The notes: generated from the letters alone by a model not told the origin. DNA of 64,000 nucleotides from Azolla pinnata (GCA_037176905.1 JBBBWG010003337.1:40673-104672); one strand, 5' to 3'. Positions 13,190-23,856 are shown, counted from the stretch's first letter. Translations and numbers: made by a program.

Positions 13190-13440
13190 TAGACACACAC
13201 ACATACACGAAACATACACAAAGGTGTTATATATACCCCATCCCTACACACTACAAAATCTATACATGTGTACACACTACATATACATACATGCGCACGT
13301 ATATAACACACACAATCGACACATACTCATTACTACACATATATACTCACATACAGCACATATGCAAGTCACATACATGTAATATATACAAGCACACAAA
13401 CATAAACATAATGCCTTTCCTACACGCACAATTACTTACA
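13190..13440. repeat. CA/TACA-rich simple sequence
   Basis: Impure ACAC and ACATAC tract of about 250 bp. The 152-residue open frame running through and beyond it is Thr/Tyr/His-rich at first and has no recognisable domain afterwards. Confidence 0.8.
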
Positions 13441-14747
13441 CGCACAATCATGTTATTCAAGTACATTGGAACTAGGTTCGCATTTTGCCTAATTCTTTTT
13501 CAACAAATTACAGTATTGATTTCTTTCATGTATGGGAGCTTTGGAGTACTACTCTATAGGATATTAGGAAGGGAAGATGCCGTAAAACTCTTGATAACCT
13601 TAATACTTTACATAAGGAGCCAGTGACTAGAACTTGGAAGAATTTTATATTGACATTAAAAAGCAGTGTGACTTGATCAGGAGATTGCTTAGTTGCAATA
13701 TAAAGAATATTAAAATCACGGAAGAACCGGTGTTTTTATTTTATAGTATAGATCATGGTTATCAAAAGTAAAATTATCGAGCACCACGATGGTGGAATGA
13801 TAAGAATATCCAAAAACTTCCAAGTTTTTAGTAAATGAAAAGTATGGAACTACTCGGTCAAATATTCTTGTACGTTTAGGGTTTAATTTCTACTTTATGG
13901 CTATAACTCTGATGTCTCTAATGAGAAAAGAAAAAACATACGTTGATATTTTTGTGGAAATTTTTTTTCTCATATATCAAGTTGGTGGAGACTCCGAGGG
14001 TTTGATAGTGGGAACTTTCCATTAATTTGCACATTCCTGGGTCATTGGTCTTGCACCTCAAGTGGTTGTCTTGGAAGTAAGTGAGGTAAGTACCTCATGT
14101 TTCTCTCACAAAGCCTTGTAATTTTCCCATACCATGAATTTGGAATTCCAATCAAAGTAAAAGAGTTTGCTAGTTATCTATAAACATAACAGAAATATAT
14201 CCTTATGTAGGAGGCCATACATATATCGCTCCTAATTTTAAATCTGTCGGAAGTTTTGATCAAAAGTTGCTGGTAATAAGATCAAATTTAAATGTTAATT
14301 TACCTGAGGATAAAGAATTCATCGGTGTGCAAAGTCAATCGTAAAAATTTCACAAGGAAAAACCCAAGAGGAAATTCCGTGATGCATGGACAAAGAAGTT
14401 CCAGAGTAAAATGAAGAGTAAAACATATAGTATATATACATCATTAGATTTGGCAAGTAAAATTCTGGGAAAAAAACTACGGCATGCTGTCAAATAGAAT
14501 CACATAATATGCAAAAGTTTTTAGAAAACCATCACAACACCTTTGGCAAGATATGCAAGGGCACGAGCATTGAAGGAAAAAAGGCAACACTGGCGGAGGA
14601 TCAAGAAGGGGCTATGAGATGTATTCAACATGGGATACATATATCATAATACACATATACATATACATATACACATTTGATGCTGAAAAAAAGTCTCCTC
14701 CCTCCATCATCTGATGCTGGTAGGAGAGGTGGTTCTTTGTAGCATAC
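13441..14747. other. Gene-free AT-rich spacer
   Basis: No open frame of recognisable family on either strand and no clear repeat beyond short AT runs. It separates the CA tract from the 3' flank of the minus-strand glucanase gene. Confidence 0.5.
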
Positions 14748-14884
14748 TCAAGGCTGGTTCAAGCCTCTCATGTTTATGCAATTGACCTTTATATAAGAAA
14801 AGAGGGAGATGCTTGGACCATTTAGCTTTATATCTTCACAACGAGGGGATGCTGGGACCGAATGAAACAAAACATGCTGCCAAA

Positions 14885-15035
14885 GATAAAGACGATGCAC
14901 GACGACGGCGACGATGAAAATGCTTTGGCTACCCAACGCAAAGCTCGAGATCAAAAGAGCCGCGCCGAGATGAAGACGATGCACAACAATGATGATGAAA
15001 ATGCTTTGGCAAGCCAGCACAAACCTCGAGGGGCC
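14885..15035 (-). repeat. 81-bp tandem duplication spanning the glucanase 3' end
   Basis: The last coding bases of the minus-strand GH17 gene and its stop region (about 14966-15035) are repeated just downstream (about 14885-14955). The shared block GATGAAAATGCTTTGG sits at 14913 and 14994, giving a period of 81 bp, a multiple of three. The coding copy encodes the hydrophobic C-terminal GPI-signal segment; the outer copy lies after the stop codon. Confidence 0.75.
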
Positions 15036-17723
15036 GATGCCGGCGCAGCGGAGGAGGAGGACGACGAGGAGGAGGAGGAGGAGGAGGAGAAATTGAAGCT
15101 ATAGGCTTTGGAGCCGTCGGGCTTGAAGAGGCCGTAGTGGGTCTCGGAGGCGGCGCCGGGCTTGAGGTTCTCGTTGAAGAGCGCAAAGAGGAAGACGTCG
15201 ATGGAGGCGTTGGGGCGGAGCGGGGTGCCGGGGTGGGAGGCGAGATGAAGGAAGAGGTTGTCGTGGTAGAGGCGGGCGTTGGCGGGGGAGGCGCCGAGCT
15301 CGCCGGGGTCGCCGGCCGAGGGCCAGCCGGTCTCCGAGACGAGGACCGAGACGTTGGCGCCGAAGCCGAGGCGGGCGATGGCCGAGTGCACCGCGTCGAT
15401 CATGGCGTCGAACAGGTTGTCGTACCGGGCCCCGGTGGTGGGGTCCACGACGCCGGGGTTGCTCTCGAAGAGCGCGTATTGCAACGAGACGTCGGCGGGG
15501 CTGTCCTTGTACGCGAAGAACGGGTACGCGTTGATCATGAACGGGGAGCCCGAGTCGGCGAGGAAGGCGAGCAGCGGCCGGACGTAGCTGTCGGCGATGC
15601 CCGCGACGAACGCGCCCGCCGACGGAGGGTACGAGGCCGAGAGCACCGCGAACGAGTGCGTGGTCGAGACGACGACCCTGCCCTGGAGCCCGGGGGCGGC
15701 GAGGGCCGCGTAGATGTTGCGCATCGCGGGCACCACGTAGGGCACGAGCGCCGCGTCGCTGCCCCCGTAGATCTCGTTCCCCACCACGATGCCGACGATG
15801 TCGGTGGCCGGGTGGTACGCCGTGACGTTGCCGCGGACCCACGCCTCGGCCGCCGCCGCGCTCGCCGCCAGGCCCTCGAGCTCCTCGTTCGGCACGCCGA
15901 CGTGGAACGAGATCCCCGTGTTGGTGAATGTCTTCAGCACCAGCGGGTCCGCGTCGTACAGCTTCGCCCGGTCCATCGGGATCGACTGGATCAGCGTCAC
16001 CACCCCCGCCGGCGCCAGCAGATCGTTCGCCACCTTCCCGTAGTTGATGCCGATGCGCGCGCACATGCCGCCCCAAGTGTAATAGCCTGCACACACCCAC
16101 CCACCCAAAGAAACCAAACGCTACGACAAGCTCTGTATCGCTCGCTCGCTCGATCTCTCTCCACCACCACCACCACCACAACAACAACAAAGAGAAAGAA
16201 GTCCGCGACCCAAAGAACACACAAAAAATCTCCTGGATGGTAATTTAAACAAGACTTCCCGCCATCGTATTCGCTTCCGAACCTTCGTTTAAATGACCGT
16301 AGCTGGAAACATCGCTCGGAATTTGNNNNNNNNNNNNNNNNNNNNNNNNNNNNNNNNNNNNNNNNNNNNNNNNNNNNNNNNNNNNNNNNNNNNNNNNNNN
16401 NNNNNNNNNNNNNNNNNNNNNNNNNTCGGAGTATGCTCATAACACCCCATCCATCATCAAGGTATTCTCGACGACAACACCCATGCATGTGAGCGCCCAT
16501 CAAGGAATGCTCATCATACCATCACATATACAAATCCGATGCATGCTAGAGGCCCATTGGGATATATGCTCATACCCCATGCACAAGACCTATGCGAGGA
16601 AGTGCTCATCGCGCCATGCGCATACCGTGCATAAATAACACCCATGTATATGAGAGCCCCAATCATGATATATGCCTATACCATATGCATAACACCTGTA
16701 AATGTGAGAGAGAGCCCATCATCGCGCTATGTTTGTACCATACATGAGAGCTATGCATGTGAGAGAGCCCATTTTGGGGTATGCTCATACCACACGCATA
16801 AAGACCTATGCATGTGTTGACAGAGCCCTTCGAGGGGTTATGCTCCTACCATACACATCACAGCGATGTATCTAGGAGCCCATCATGACATGCTCATTCC
16901 ATATACATAACACCTATGCAAGCAAGAGCAGATCGCGCTGTGCTCATACCATGCACAACATCTATGCATGTGAGAAACAAAGATACATTAACCGTCTTCT
17001 AAGGCCAAAATTGATCCATGAGACAAAAGATACACAATGAGATGTGCACCCAATCATCCGAAGTACAAAAACAAAATGAAGAACAAGCAAGAAAGAGAGC
17101 CCACGGGGATTTTCTCATGCCATACATACATAACACTTGTGCATGTGGGAGCCCATGTGGGTATGCTCACATAACAGCGATGTATACAAGAGCCCATCTC
17201 ATACCATTTCATGTCACCTATGCATGCGAGGCTCGCTCATGGGTATATTGCTCCCAACCACACATACCACATATGCAGGTGAAAGCCCATTCAGGCAGGG
17301 ACTGCTCATATCATAGCATCATGATTCATACCTATGCATGGTGATAGGCATAGGCAGGCATGTTGACACCATACCTTGAACCCTATGCAACTGTTCGAGC
17401 CCATTTTGTGCACATCACAACCATTTTGATTCATGAATCATGCCTATGCATGGTGAGGGGGGCATGCCGATACCATACATGGCACCTGGTTGTGTATTGT
17501 TCAGATACCATCGCCTGGGTGCACCTGAGAAACCTCGCGGGGATGCCTCACATGCGCACAACGACACGATCGATGGGCATGTGGAGTGGCAAGAAGCAAG
17601 CTGCCTTGTCTAGAATCGAATCTGATCTTGCAAGAACAACAAATAGAGGGGGCAGACCGTACCTGAGCATGATGCTGCAATCGAGAGCAGAAGCCATGGT
17701 ACGAGAGATGGCGGCCGCATCAT
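14951..17723 (-). CDS. GH17 glucan endo-1,3-beta-glucosidase, GPI-anchor type (copy A)
   Basis: Hydrolyses beta-1,3-glucan (callose) in the wall or at plasmodesmata. Two exons on the minus strand: 17723-17663 encodes a signal peptide (MMRPPSLVPWLLLSIAASCS) and ends in phase 1 before GTACGG; 16086-14951 carries the rest. The join gives 398 residues. The mature region starts around RIGINYGKVANDL; the acid/base Glu is near residue 125 (VVGNE) and the nucleophile near 272 (VSETGWPS). The end has a Ser run followed by a hydrophobic tail, as in GPI-anchored members, and no X8/CBM43 domain. The same phase-1 intron after the signal peptide occurs in copy B. The intron (1576 bp) contains an assembly gap and a degenerate repeat array. 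The coding region is very GC-rich. The enzyme call is firm; the first exon is inferred from phase, signal peptide and splice sites. Confidence 0.9.
16326..16425. other. Assembly gap (100 N)
   Basis: Exactly 100 N, a conventional gap of unknown length. It lies inside the intron of GH17 copy A and at the edge of a degenerate repeat array, which probably caused the break. Confidence 0.99.
16426..17500. repeat. Degenerate minisatellite in the intron of GH17 copy A
   Basis: Many diverged copies of a unit roughly 55-70 bp long. Recurrent blocks are ACCTATGCATGTGAGAG, GAGCCCAT and ATGCTCATACCATAC, recurring at about 16432, 16569, 16791, 16900, 16951, 17163 and 17300. Spacing and sequence vary widely, so the array looks old. 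It begins directly after the assembly gap. Confidence 0.8.
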
Positions 17724-18160
17724 GCGCAGTGGGTGAGAGCTCGAAGCACCATCGCCGAGGAAGGGCTCAATCCCACGCCATTCTGGTATGCAGCGCACAT
17801 GCATACAGAGACGGATGCGCCTCTATTGAGGAAGAATTCAGCCCTGTGTGCACAGAAAAACCTGGATCAATCCAATCCTCTGCGTTGGAGGAAGCGAACC
17901 CGGATCAAATCAGACCAGATCAAGAAGAAGAAGAAGAAGACGCAGGAACGCTTCTCGATCGCCCTCTGCAAGAAGATTCGATTCTTGAAAGCGCACAGAG
18001 AGAAGCGATCCTTTCTTGTGGCAGTGACCGGAATCGAACTCCGGTGCAGACGATGCACACATGCATGCATACATACATACATACATGCCTCCACACATAC
18101 ACATGCATGCATGCATGCATATGCCTGTTTACACACGCACACATGCATGGATGCATGGAT
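17724..18160. other. Upstream flank of GH17 copy A with CATG/TACA microsatellite
   Basis: Presumed promoter and leader of the minus-strand glucanase. It holds a GAAGAA run near 17923 and a CATGCATACATACA-type microsatellite at about 18058-18155 that leads into the 78-bp array. No gene recognised. Confidence 0.55.
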
Positions 18161-18690
18161 CGACTCGACAATGATCTGGAACGGGATCGAATCAGAGCAG
18201 AGACACAGGATGCATACATGCATGATACGATCTTGTGGATCGACTCGACAATGATTTGGAACGGGATCGAATCAGAGAAGAGACGGGATGCATACATGCA
18301 TGATACGATCATGTGGATTGACTCGACATGATCTGGAACGGATCGAATCAGAGAAGAGACACAGGATGCATACATGCATGATACGATCTTGTGGATCGAC
18401 TCGACAATGATTTGGAACGGGATCGAATCAGAGAAGAGACGGGATGCATACATGCATGATACGATCATGTGGATTGACTCGACATGATCTGGAACGGATC
18501 GAATCAGAGAAGAGACAGGATGCATACATGCATGATACGATCGGCGGATTCACTCGACATGATCTGGAACGGGATCGAATCAGAGAAGAGACCGGATGCA
18601 TACATTGCATGATACGATCGTGTGGATTGACTCGACGTGATATGGAGCGGATCGAATTAGTAGAGTATGGCATGCTCCATCGACCGATCT
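18161..18690. repeat. 78-bp tandem array between the two glucanase genes
   Basis: Seven units start near 18161, 18241, 18320, 18398, 18476, 18551 and 18629, mostly 78 bp apart. Each contains GACTCGACATGATCTGGAAC, a GGATCGAATCAGAGAAGAGA block and ATGCATACATGCATGATACG. Adjacent units alternate in type (AATGATTTGG versus ATGATCTGG), so units 2+3 and 4+5 form a 156-bp higher-order repeat. Confidence 0.92.
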
Positions 18691-19439
18691 GCCGTGCAGA
18701 TTGCATCGCGGATTCGCTTGGACCGCTTGCCCGATCATGGGCGCGAAGCTGCTGTTTCCAGCTTTCCCATGACCTGGGTTTTTCGTTTGGGCCTTCGATT
18801 CCCTTCACTCCGAACTTGTGGAATCGATATTTGATTGCGTTTCGATAACATGCGAGATGTCCTGGAAGAATCTTTCTTGTGCTAGGAACACACACCCCAC
18901 CATTGCAGATTCCAGCAGCAGCAATAGCTAAGCGCATGTTGTAAAGATGCATGTTCCGGATTCTTCTCCGTGGCCGCACACATCGATCCAATGTCCAAAC
19001 AAAAGTCCAATTTCTGTGTGTTTGATCATGCTGGAATCTTCCCCGAACGAGAAAAGGCCTGGAATTTCACAGACTGCACCAGTTTCTCCAAATTGGATTT
19101 TCGGCACCTGATTTCAACCGGAAGAAAAGCCCTCATCTTGAGTAACAGTAAAAATCCCAACAGAACAACAAGAATTCATTTTACGTACTCTGAATCCAAG
19201 GGCCTGTGCGATCCAATGAATCACTTGGCGCCAATCTGATCCGATGCAATTCCAAAACTGCTTTTGTCTCACAAGTATACATGTCACATATCCTTCGGCG
19301 CCCAAATGCAGTTTGCTCTTCCCACCGAGCATGCCAAATTAATCTGCACGGAGACAGATCGATACGCTGCAGGAATACGAACCATCGGAGAGAGTAAGTA
19401 CGAGATCTGCACGAGAGACATATGAATTTTGCAGTATCT

Positions 19440-19752
19440 CGAAGGCACGTATTTCGCGATTTTCCCCTCACTTGCTGCTGCAGGGTGGAATACGTCGTAC
19501 AACATGGCGGCCTGATTCGTATACGGTACAAGACCATGCGAGAGAGAGAGAGAGAGAGAGATCCTTGTGGAGATGTCGAATACGTATTTCTTCGGCCCGT
19601 ATGCCCGTATAACATACGGTGCACAAAGTAAAGTGGCCACGTAGCTCCGTATAAAGCACCACCCTATACGTACTCTCTACGTATTCCCCGTGAAAGCACC
19701 TCCGTATACGTATCTTTCGACGTATTTCCCGCAGTTCGTATAAACTACGGAA
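19440..19752. repeat. Cluster of CGTAT/CCGTATA motifs
   Basis: About 310 bp upstream of GH17 copy B in which CGTAT, CCGTATA, ATACGTATT and their complements recur more than a dozen times on both strands at irregular spacing, with a GA run at 19540-19560. It is not a simple tandem repeat. Function unknown; a protein-binding cluster or a decayed palindromic repeat are both possible. Confidence 0.6.
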
Positions 19753-19785
19753 TGCGTCATCTTCTTCCACGCTCCTCCTCCTTCA

Positions 19786-20165
19786 AAGAATGTGTTGTTT
19801 GGATCAGTGCGATTGCCTTCGCCCCGGAACTGGTTTCTGAATCTCAGAGATTTTGCCGGTGCAAATGTTTCTGCTTTTTCTTCTTCTTCTTCTTCTTCTT
19901 CTTCTTCTTCTTCTTCTTCTTCTTCTTCTTCTTCGGAATGTGTGTTTGGATCAGTGCGATTTCCTGGGTTGCCTCTCGCCCCAGAATTGGTTTCTGAATC
20001 TCAGAGATTTTGCTGAATCTGCAAACGTTCCCGCCTCTTCTTATTGTGCTTGTTGTTTCAGAATGTATATTTGGATCAGTGAGATATGCTGGCTCCGGAA
20101 TCGGTTTCTGAATCTCAGAGATTTTGTTGTTGTTGTTGTTGTTGTTTGTTGTTCTTCTTCTTCTC
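19786..20165 (+). repeat. Three 105-145 bp units with embedded trinucleotide tracts
   Basis: Three copies share TTTGGATCAGTGCGAT (GTGAGAT in the third) and GGTTTCTGAATCTCAGAGATTTTG (quoted here only in outline), at about 19797, 19946 and 20070. Copy 1 is followed by a long TTC run (19875-19935) and copy 3 by a TTG run (20125-20150). The trinucleotide runs create poly-Ser, poly-Phe or poly-Lys open frames that are not genes. Confidence 0.85.
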
Positions 20166-20302
20166 TGTGAAAGCCTACGGCAGATGCTGGAGATCAAGGT
20201 TTTTCTTGCCTCTGGAGGGCTATCAATTCAGAGAGATTGCTTCCATCGTAAACATTTGTCTGTGTGAAATGCGTGTGTGTCTACGTGGACCGCAAGCATG
20301 GA

Positions 20303-20696
20303 ATTAGGGTTTTCTGAGCTGCGCAAAACTGGTTGCAACTCCATCTGCAGAAAGAGAGTCGGGGAAAATGCCGGCAATTTGGTGAATCCTCTTTAGGATT
20401 TGGATTGTTGCTACTTCCGGGAACTTTGTTGAAGAAGCTCTTGAAAACAGCAGACAGTTTTTTTGAAGAAAAGGGAGAAGAAGAAGAAGAAGAAGAAGGA
20501 ATTTCTGTCACGGAGATCACATGTCTGCACCTGATTAGGGTTTTCTCTGGTTACCCGTTGTTTACTTCATCGATTGAAGCCGCGACTCGTGGCAATAAAC
20601 GGTTTTCTGAGGGATATGGCGGTTAGGGTTCCCTTAATCTGTTATGATTCTCTTGACCGAGGAGCGGAGAGGCGGAGCCATGGCGTTTAGGGTTTT
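20303..20696 (+). promoter_or_regulatory. Four telo-box motifs upstream of GH17 copy B
   Basis: TTAGGGTT occurs in the same orientation at about 20304, 20535, 20623 and 20687, three of them as TTAGGGTTTTC. In plants such telo-boxes mark promoters or leaders. They lie 0.9-1.3 kb upstream of the glucanase start, so they may belong to its promoter or to an unrecognised transcript. Confidence 0.4.
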
Positions 20697-21617
20697 CATG
20701 TGATCTGTTAGGATTCTGCTGGTTTTTCCATTTCAGCAAGCAGTTCGAATCGGATGAGAGGGATCATCGCACAATGTTTGTATCAGGAAAGAGCAGCAAA
20801 CATCCATCTTTCTTGTCTGATTTTGTCCAGCGATGGCGAAACAGAAAAAGAAGAAGGAGAGGGACATTCTCATGAATCTCTGAAGATTTAGAGAGCTTTG
20901 CTTCTGCGTTCCTCATCGCCATAGCTTTGGATTTCTGCGTGATCAGTAAGCATATTCTCTTGCTGGAATCATCAGTTTCAGATGCCTCCACATCATTGTC
21001 TGATTAATCTTGCCTACGGTTTCTTCTGCGGCTCTTCAAACTGTGATCCCGATGCATCCATCCATGATTCGGAATTGCTTGCGATGAGCAAGAGAATATT
21101 CCTCTAATGGATCGCTTTGCCGCTTGAATCTGTGAAGATTCTCTACCTTGTTCTCTCTATCTGTTTGTCTGTCTGTCTGTCTGTACATATATATATAGAT
21201 ACACAAACATCTACATCTCTCTCTCTCCCCCCTTCCCCCCTCTCTGTGTACAGATACAAACAAACAAACATCTCCATCGCCATAGCTTTCCCCCTCTCTC
21301 TCTGTGTATGTGTGAAAGCTACTGTAGTTTTCCTAAAGGAACCCTAAGAACCATTACTCATCATCATCATCATCATCTTCTTCTTCTTCTTCTTCTTCTT
21401 TTCTGATGGAAATCAGATGGGCCCAATCAATAAAACCCTGCGTTTCCAACAGATCTTTCATAGATTCATCTGAGTGAAGCCAAAACAACAAAAAGCAAAA
21501 GAAAAGCAGAAGCTTTGTAGACGATATCTTTGCGTTTCTGTCTCTCTCTCTTTCTATATATATGTACGCACGTATGTATGTATAGCTAGATCTGTTGGAT
21601 GCTTCTGGTTTTGGGCT
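20697..21617. other. Upstream flank of GH17 copy B
   Basis: Probable promoter and leader. Contains CTGT and CT runs (21160-21250), CAT and CTT runs (21358-21400) and a TATATATA stretch near 21555. No gene recognised. Confidence 0.5.
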
Positions 21618-23855
21618 ATGGCGATGGCGATGGCGATGCAGGCGTGGAAGCATGGCGAATTCCTGGAGCTCCTATTGCTGCTGGTTCTGATCTTTCCTCA
21701 TGCAGGTAACACAAATCTCCATCTTCTTTTGTACACAAGTGCATCATCATGCAATACATCATGAACAAGCATCCGTGCTGCCCATGGCTACAGGGCATAG
21801 ACACAATTTGCATGTTATATACATCTGCACATATGCAGAGTTTCAAATGCAGCGATCCATGGCATTCATAGTATGCAGTAATATGCAGTGATCCATGGCA
21901 TTCATCGTATGCAGTAATATGCAGTGATCCATGGCATTCATAGTATGCGGTAATATCCAGTGATCCATGGCATTCATAGTATGCAGTATTATGCAGTGAT
22001 CCATGGCATTCGTATTATGCAGTAATATGCAGTGATCCACGGCATTCGTATTATGCAGTAATATGCAGTGATCCGTGGCATTGATGATGCATCAAATCCT
22101 ACAATGGATTCAGAGGGGGGAAACTTAGCAGAAAACCACCCTTGGTAATTAGTTGCAGTTTAGCGCCCACCCAAAACCCCAGGAATTCCCAAGCCGATGT
22201 GCCCACTCTCAGTAAAATCAATCATCGCCCTTACCATAGTAAAGCTCTTCTATCCATCCAACATCCAATACAGTTCCTTTGAAGGAGACTCCTCCTCATT
22301 TGTTGTAGGATTCAGCAATGGCCTGCCTACGACGATGTTAGGGGGCTATAAAAGCTGGGCGAAAGCGATTGCCGCAAGCCATGAAAACAGCAACAATGTG
22401 CTTGAATCATGTAGTATTCTTATAGCGGGCGGTTGATCGATTCGAGATCGGGCGTGTTAAGCTTTAGTTGGGCAGCGTTTAAAAGATTGCAATCGCTTCA
22501 TTGTGGGCAAAAGAGCAGATTATATTCGCATAGGCATGATTTCGGGCAGTTCTCCGAGTCGAGATCTTAGAACTTGTCTAGTTTTTTTTTCTAACCTTGT
22601 CTAGTTTTCGGACGAGTTCACGATGGTTGACGATGATCCGGGATTCGAATGCCGTTGCGTTTGTTTGTTTTTTTTTTTTGTTGTTGCCCGCATCGTTACG
22701 ATTTCAGGCGCGGATGCATCGGCGGCATTGGGGATCAACTACGGGGCGGTGGCGGACAATCTGCCGGCGCCGGCGCGCGTGGTGTCGCTGATCCGATCCA
22801 TCCACATATCGAAGGCGAGGCTGTACGACGCGAACCCCGCGGTGCTGTCGGCGTTCCGCAACACGGGCATCTCGTTCGTGATCGCGGTGGCGAACGAGGA
22901 TCTCGGGAGCGTGGCGACGGCCAAGGGATCGATGGCGTGGGTCGAGGGCAACGTGCTGAGGCACTATCCGCAAACAAGCATCGTCGGCATCGTCGTGGGC
23001 AACGAGGTGCTCACGGGCACCGATGCAACCCAGATGTCGCGAATCCTCCCGGGGATGATGAACCTCTACAGCGCGCTGGGCTCCTTGGGCTTGACGACGA
23101 AGATGTTCGTGTCGACCGCCCACTCGTTCGCGGTGCTCTCTTCCTCCTTCCCTCCGTCGAAGGCTGCGTTCGACCCCGCCATCGCCGACGCTTACATGCG
23201 GCCGATCCTGCAGTTCCTCGACCAGACTAGGGCCCCCTTCATGATCAACGCGTATCCCTTCTTCGCGTACAAGGCCGATCCCAGCGCCGTCTCGTTGCCT
23301 TACGTGCTCTTCGAGAGCAACCCCGGAGTGCTCGACCCCGGCTCCGGCTTGCGCTACTACAACATGTTCGACGCGCAGCTCGATTCGGTGTACTACGCGA
23401 TCGACGCGCTGGGCTACAGGAACCTGTCGCTCCTCGTATCGGAGACTGGCTGGCCCTCGCTCGGCGACTCTGATGAACCTGGGGCTTCCCTCCGCAACGC
23501 CCAGGCCTACCACGAGAACCTCTTCCGGCATCTGGTGTCGAGCCCCGGAACTCCCTCCAGACCCAACCGATCCATGGATGTCTACCTCTTTGCGCTCTTC
23601 AACGAGGACCTCAAGCCCGGCCCCGCCTCCGAACGCCATTATGGCTTGCTCCACCCCGACGGAACCAAAGTGTACAACTTCAGCTTCGTCGTCGCGAAAA
23701 CTGCGCCTTCCCCTCCCTCCTCCTCTTCTTCTTCTTCTTCTTCTGCGCCCTCCTCGCCTTATCGAACAAGCTTCTTCGAACGGCCCCTGGCATCGACGCC
23801 AAGCGGGAGTACGCTCGCCATCGCGTGCCTCCTGCTATGCCTCCTGTTACGATGA
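21618..23855 (+). CDS. GH17 glucan endo-1,3-beta-glucosidase, GPI-anchor type (copy B)
   Basis: Same enzyme family as copy A: hydrolyses beta-1,3-glucan in the wall. Exon 21618-21705 encodes a signal peptide (MAMAMAMQAW then a Leu-rich core) and ends in phase 1 before GTAACA; exon 22708-23855 follows ATTTCAG. The join gives 411 residues. The mature region begins near LGINYGAVADNL; the acid/base Glu is near residue 129 (VVGNEVL) and the nucleophile near 275 (VSETGWPS). A Ser-rich stretch and a hydrophobic tail (STLAIACLLLCLLLR) indicate GPI attachment. An open frame beginning at 22623 in the intron is rejected because its poly-Phe start is the T-rich tract before the splice site. The gene is head to head with copy A at about 3.9 kb. 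Confidence 0.93.
21835..22085 (+). repeat. 36-bp tandem repeat in the intron of GH17 copy B
   Basis: About seven units of 36 bp. Each has ATATGCAGTGATCCATGGCA followed by TTCATAGTATGCAGTA, with point changes such as ATCCACGG and TTCGTATT. The period is a multiple of three, giving a repetitive minus-strand open frame (MDHCILLHTMNA units) that is not a gene. Confidence 0.93.
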
Positions 23856-23856
23856 T

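Noticed and set aside
16087-16117. Start of GH17 copy A at the Met near 16117 (MVSLGGWVCA)
   Set aside because: These bases are intron next to the acceptor TGTGTGCAG; a signal-peptide exon in matching phase exists upstream.
15099-16243. Two long open frames (368-373 codons) overlapping GH17 copy A
   Set aside because: Arg/Gly/Val/Glu-rich shadows of a GC-rich gene on the other strand or in another frame; no domain.
15997-16503. Open frame running through the N gap
   Set aside because: Depends on unknown bases and is out of frame with GH17 copy A.
18018-18050. tRNA T-arm-like sequence around GGAATCGAACTCCGG
   Set aside because: The hairpin does not fit T-arm pairing (G53-C61 followed by mismatches), and no acceptor stem, D-arm or anticodon arm is found at the right distance.
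21843-22040. CRISPR-like appearance of the 36-bp array
   Set aside because: Units are directly adjacent with no unique spacers, and the locus is a plant intron.
22623-22707. Start of GH17 copy B at 22623
   Set aside because: The poly-Phe stretch is the pyrimidine tract of the intron; exon 21618-21705 supplies a true signal peptide in phase.
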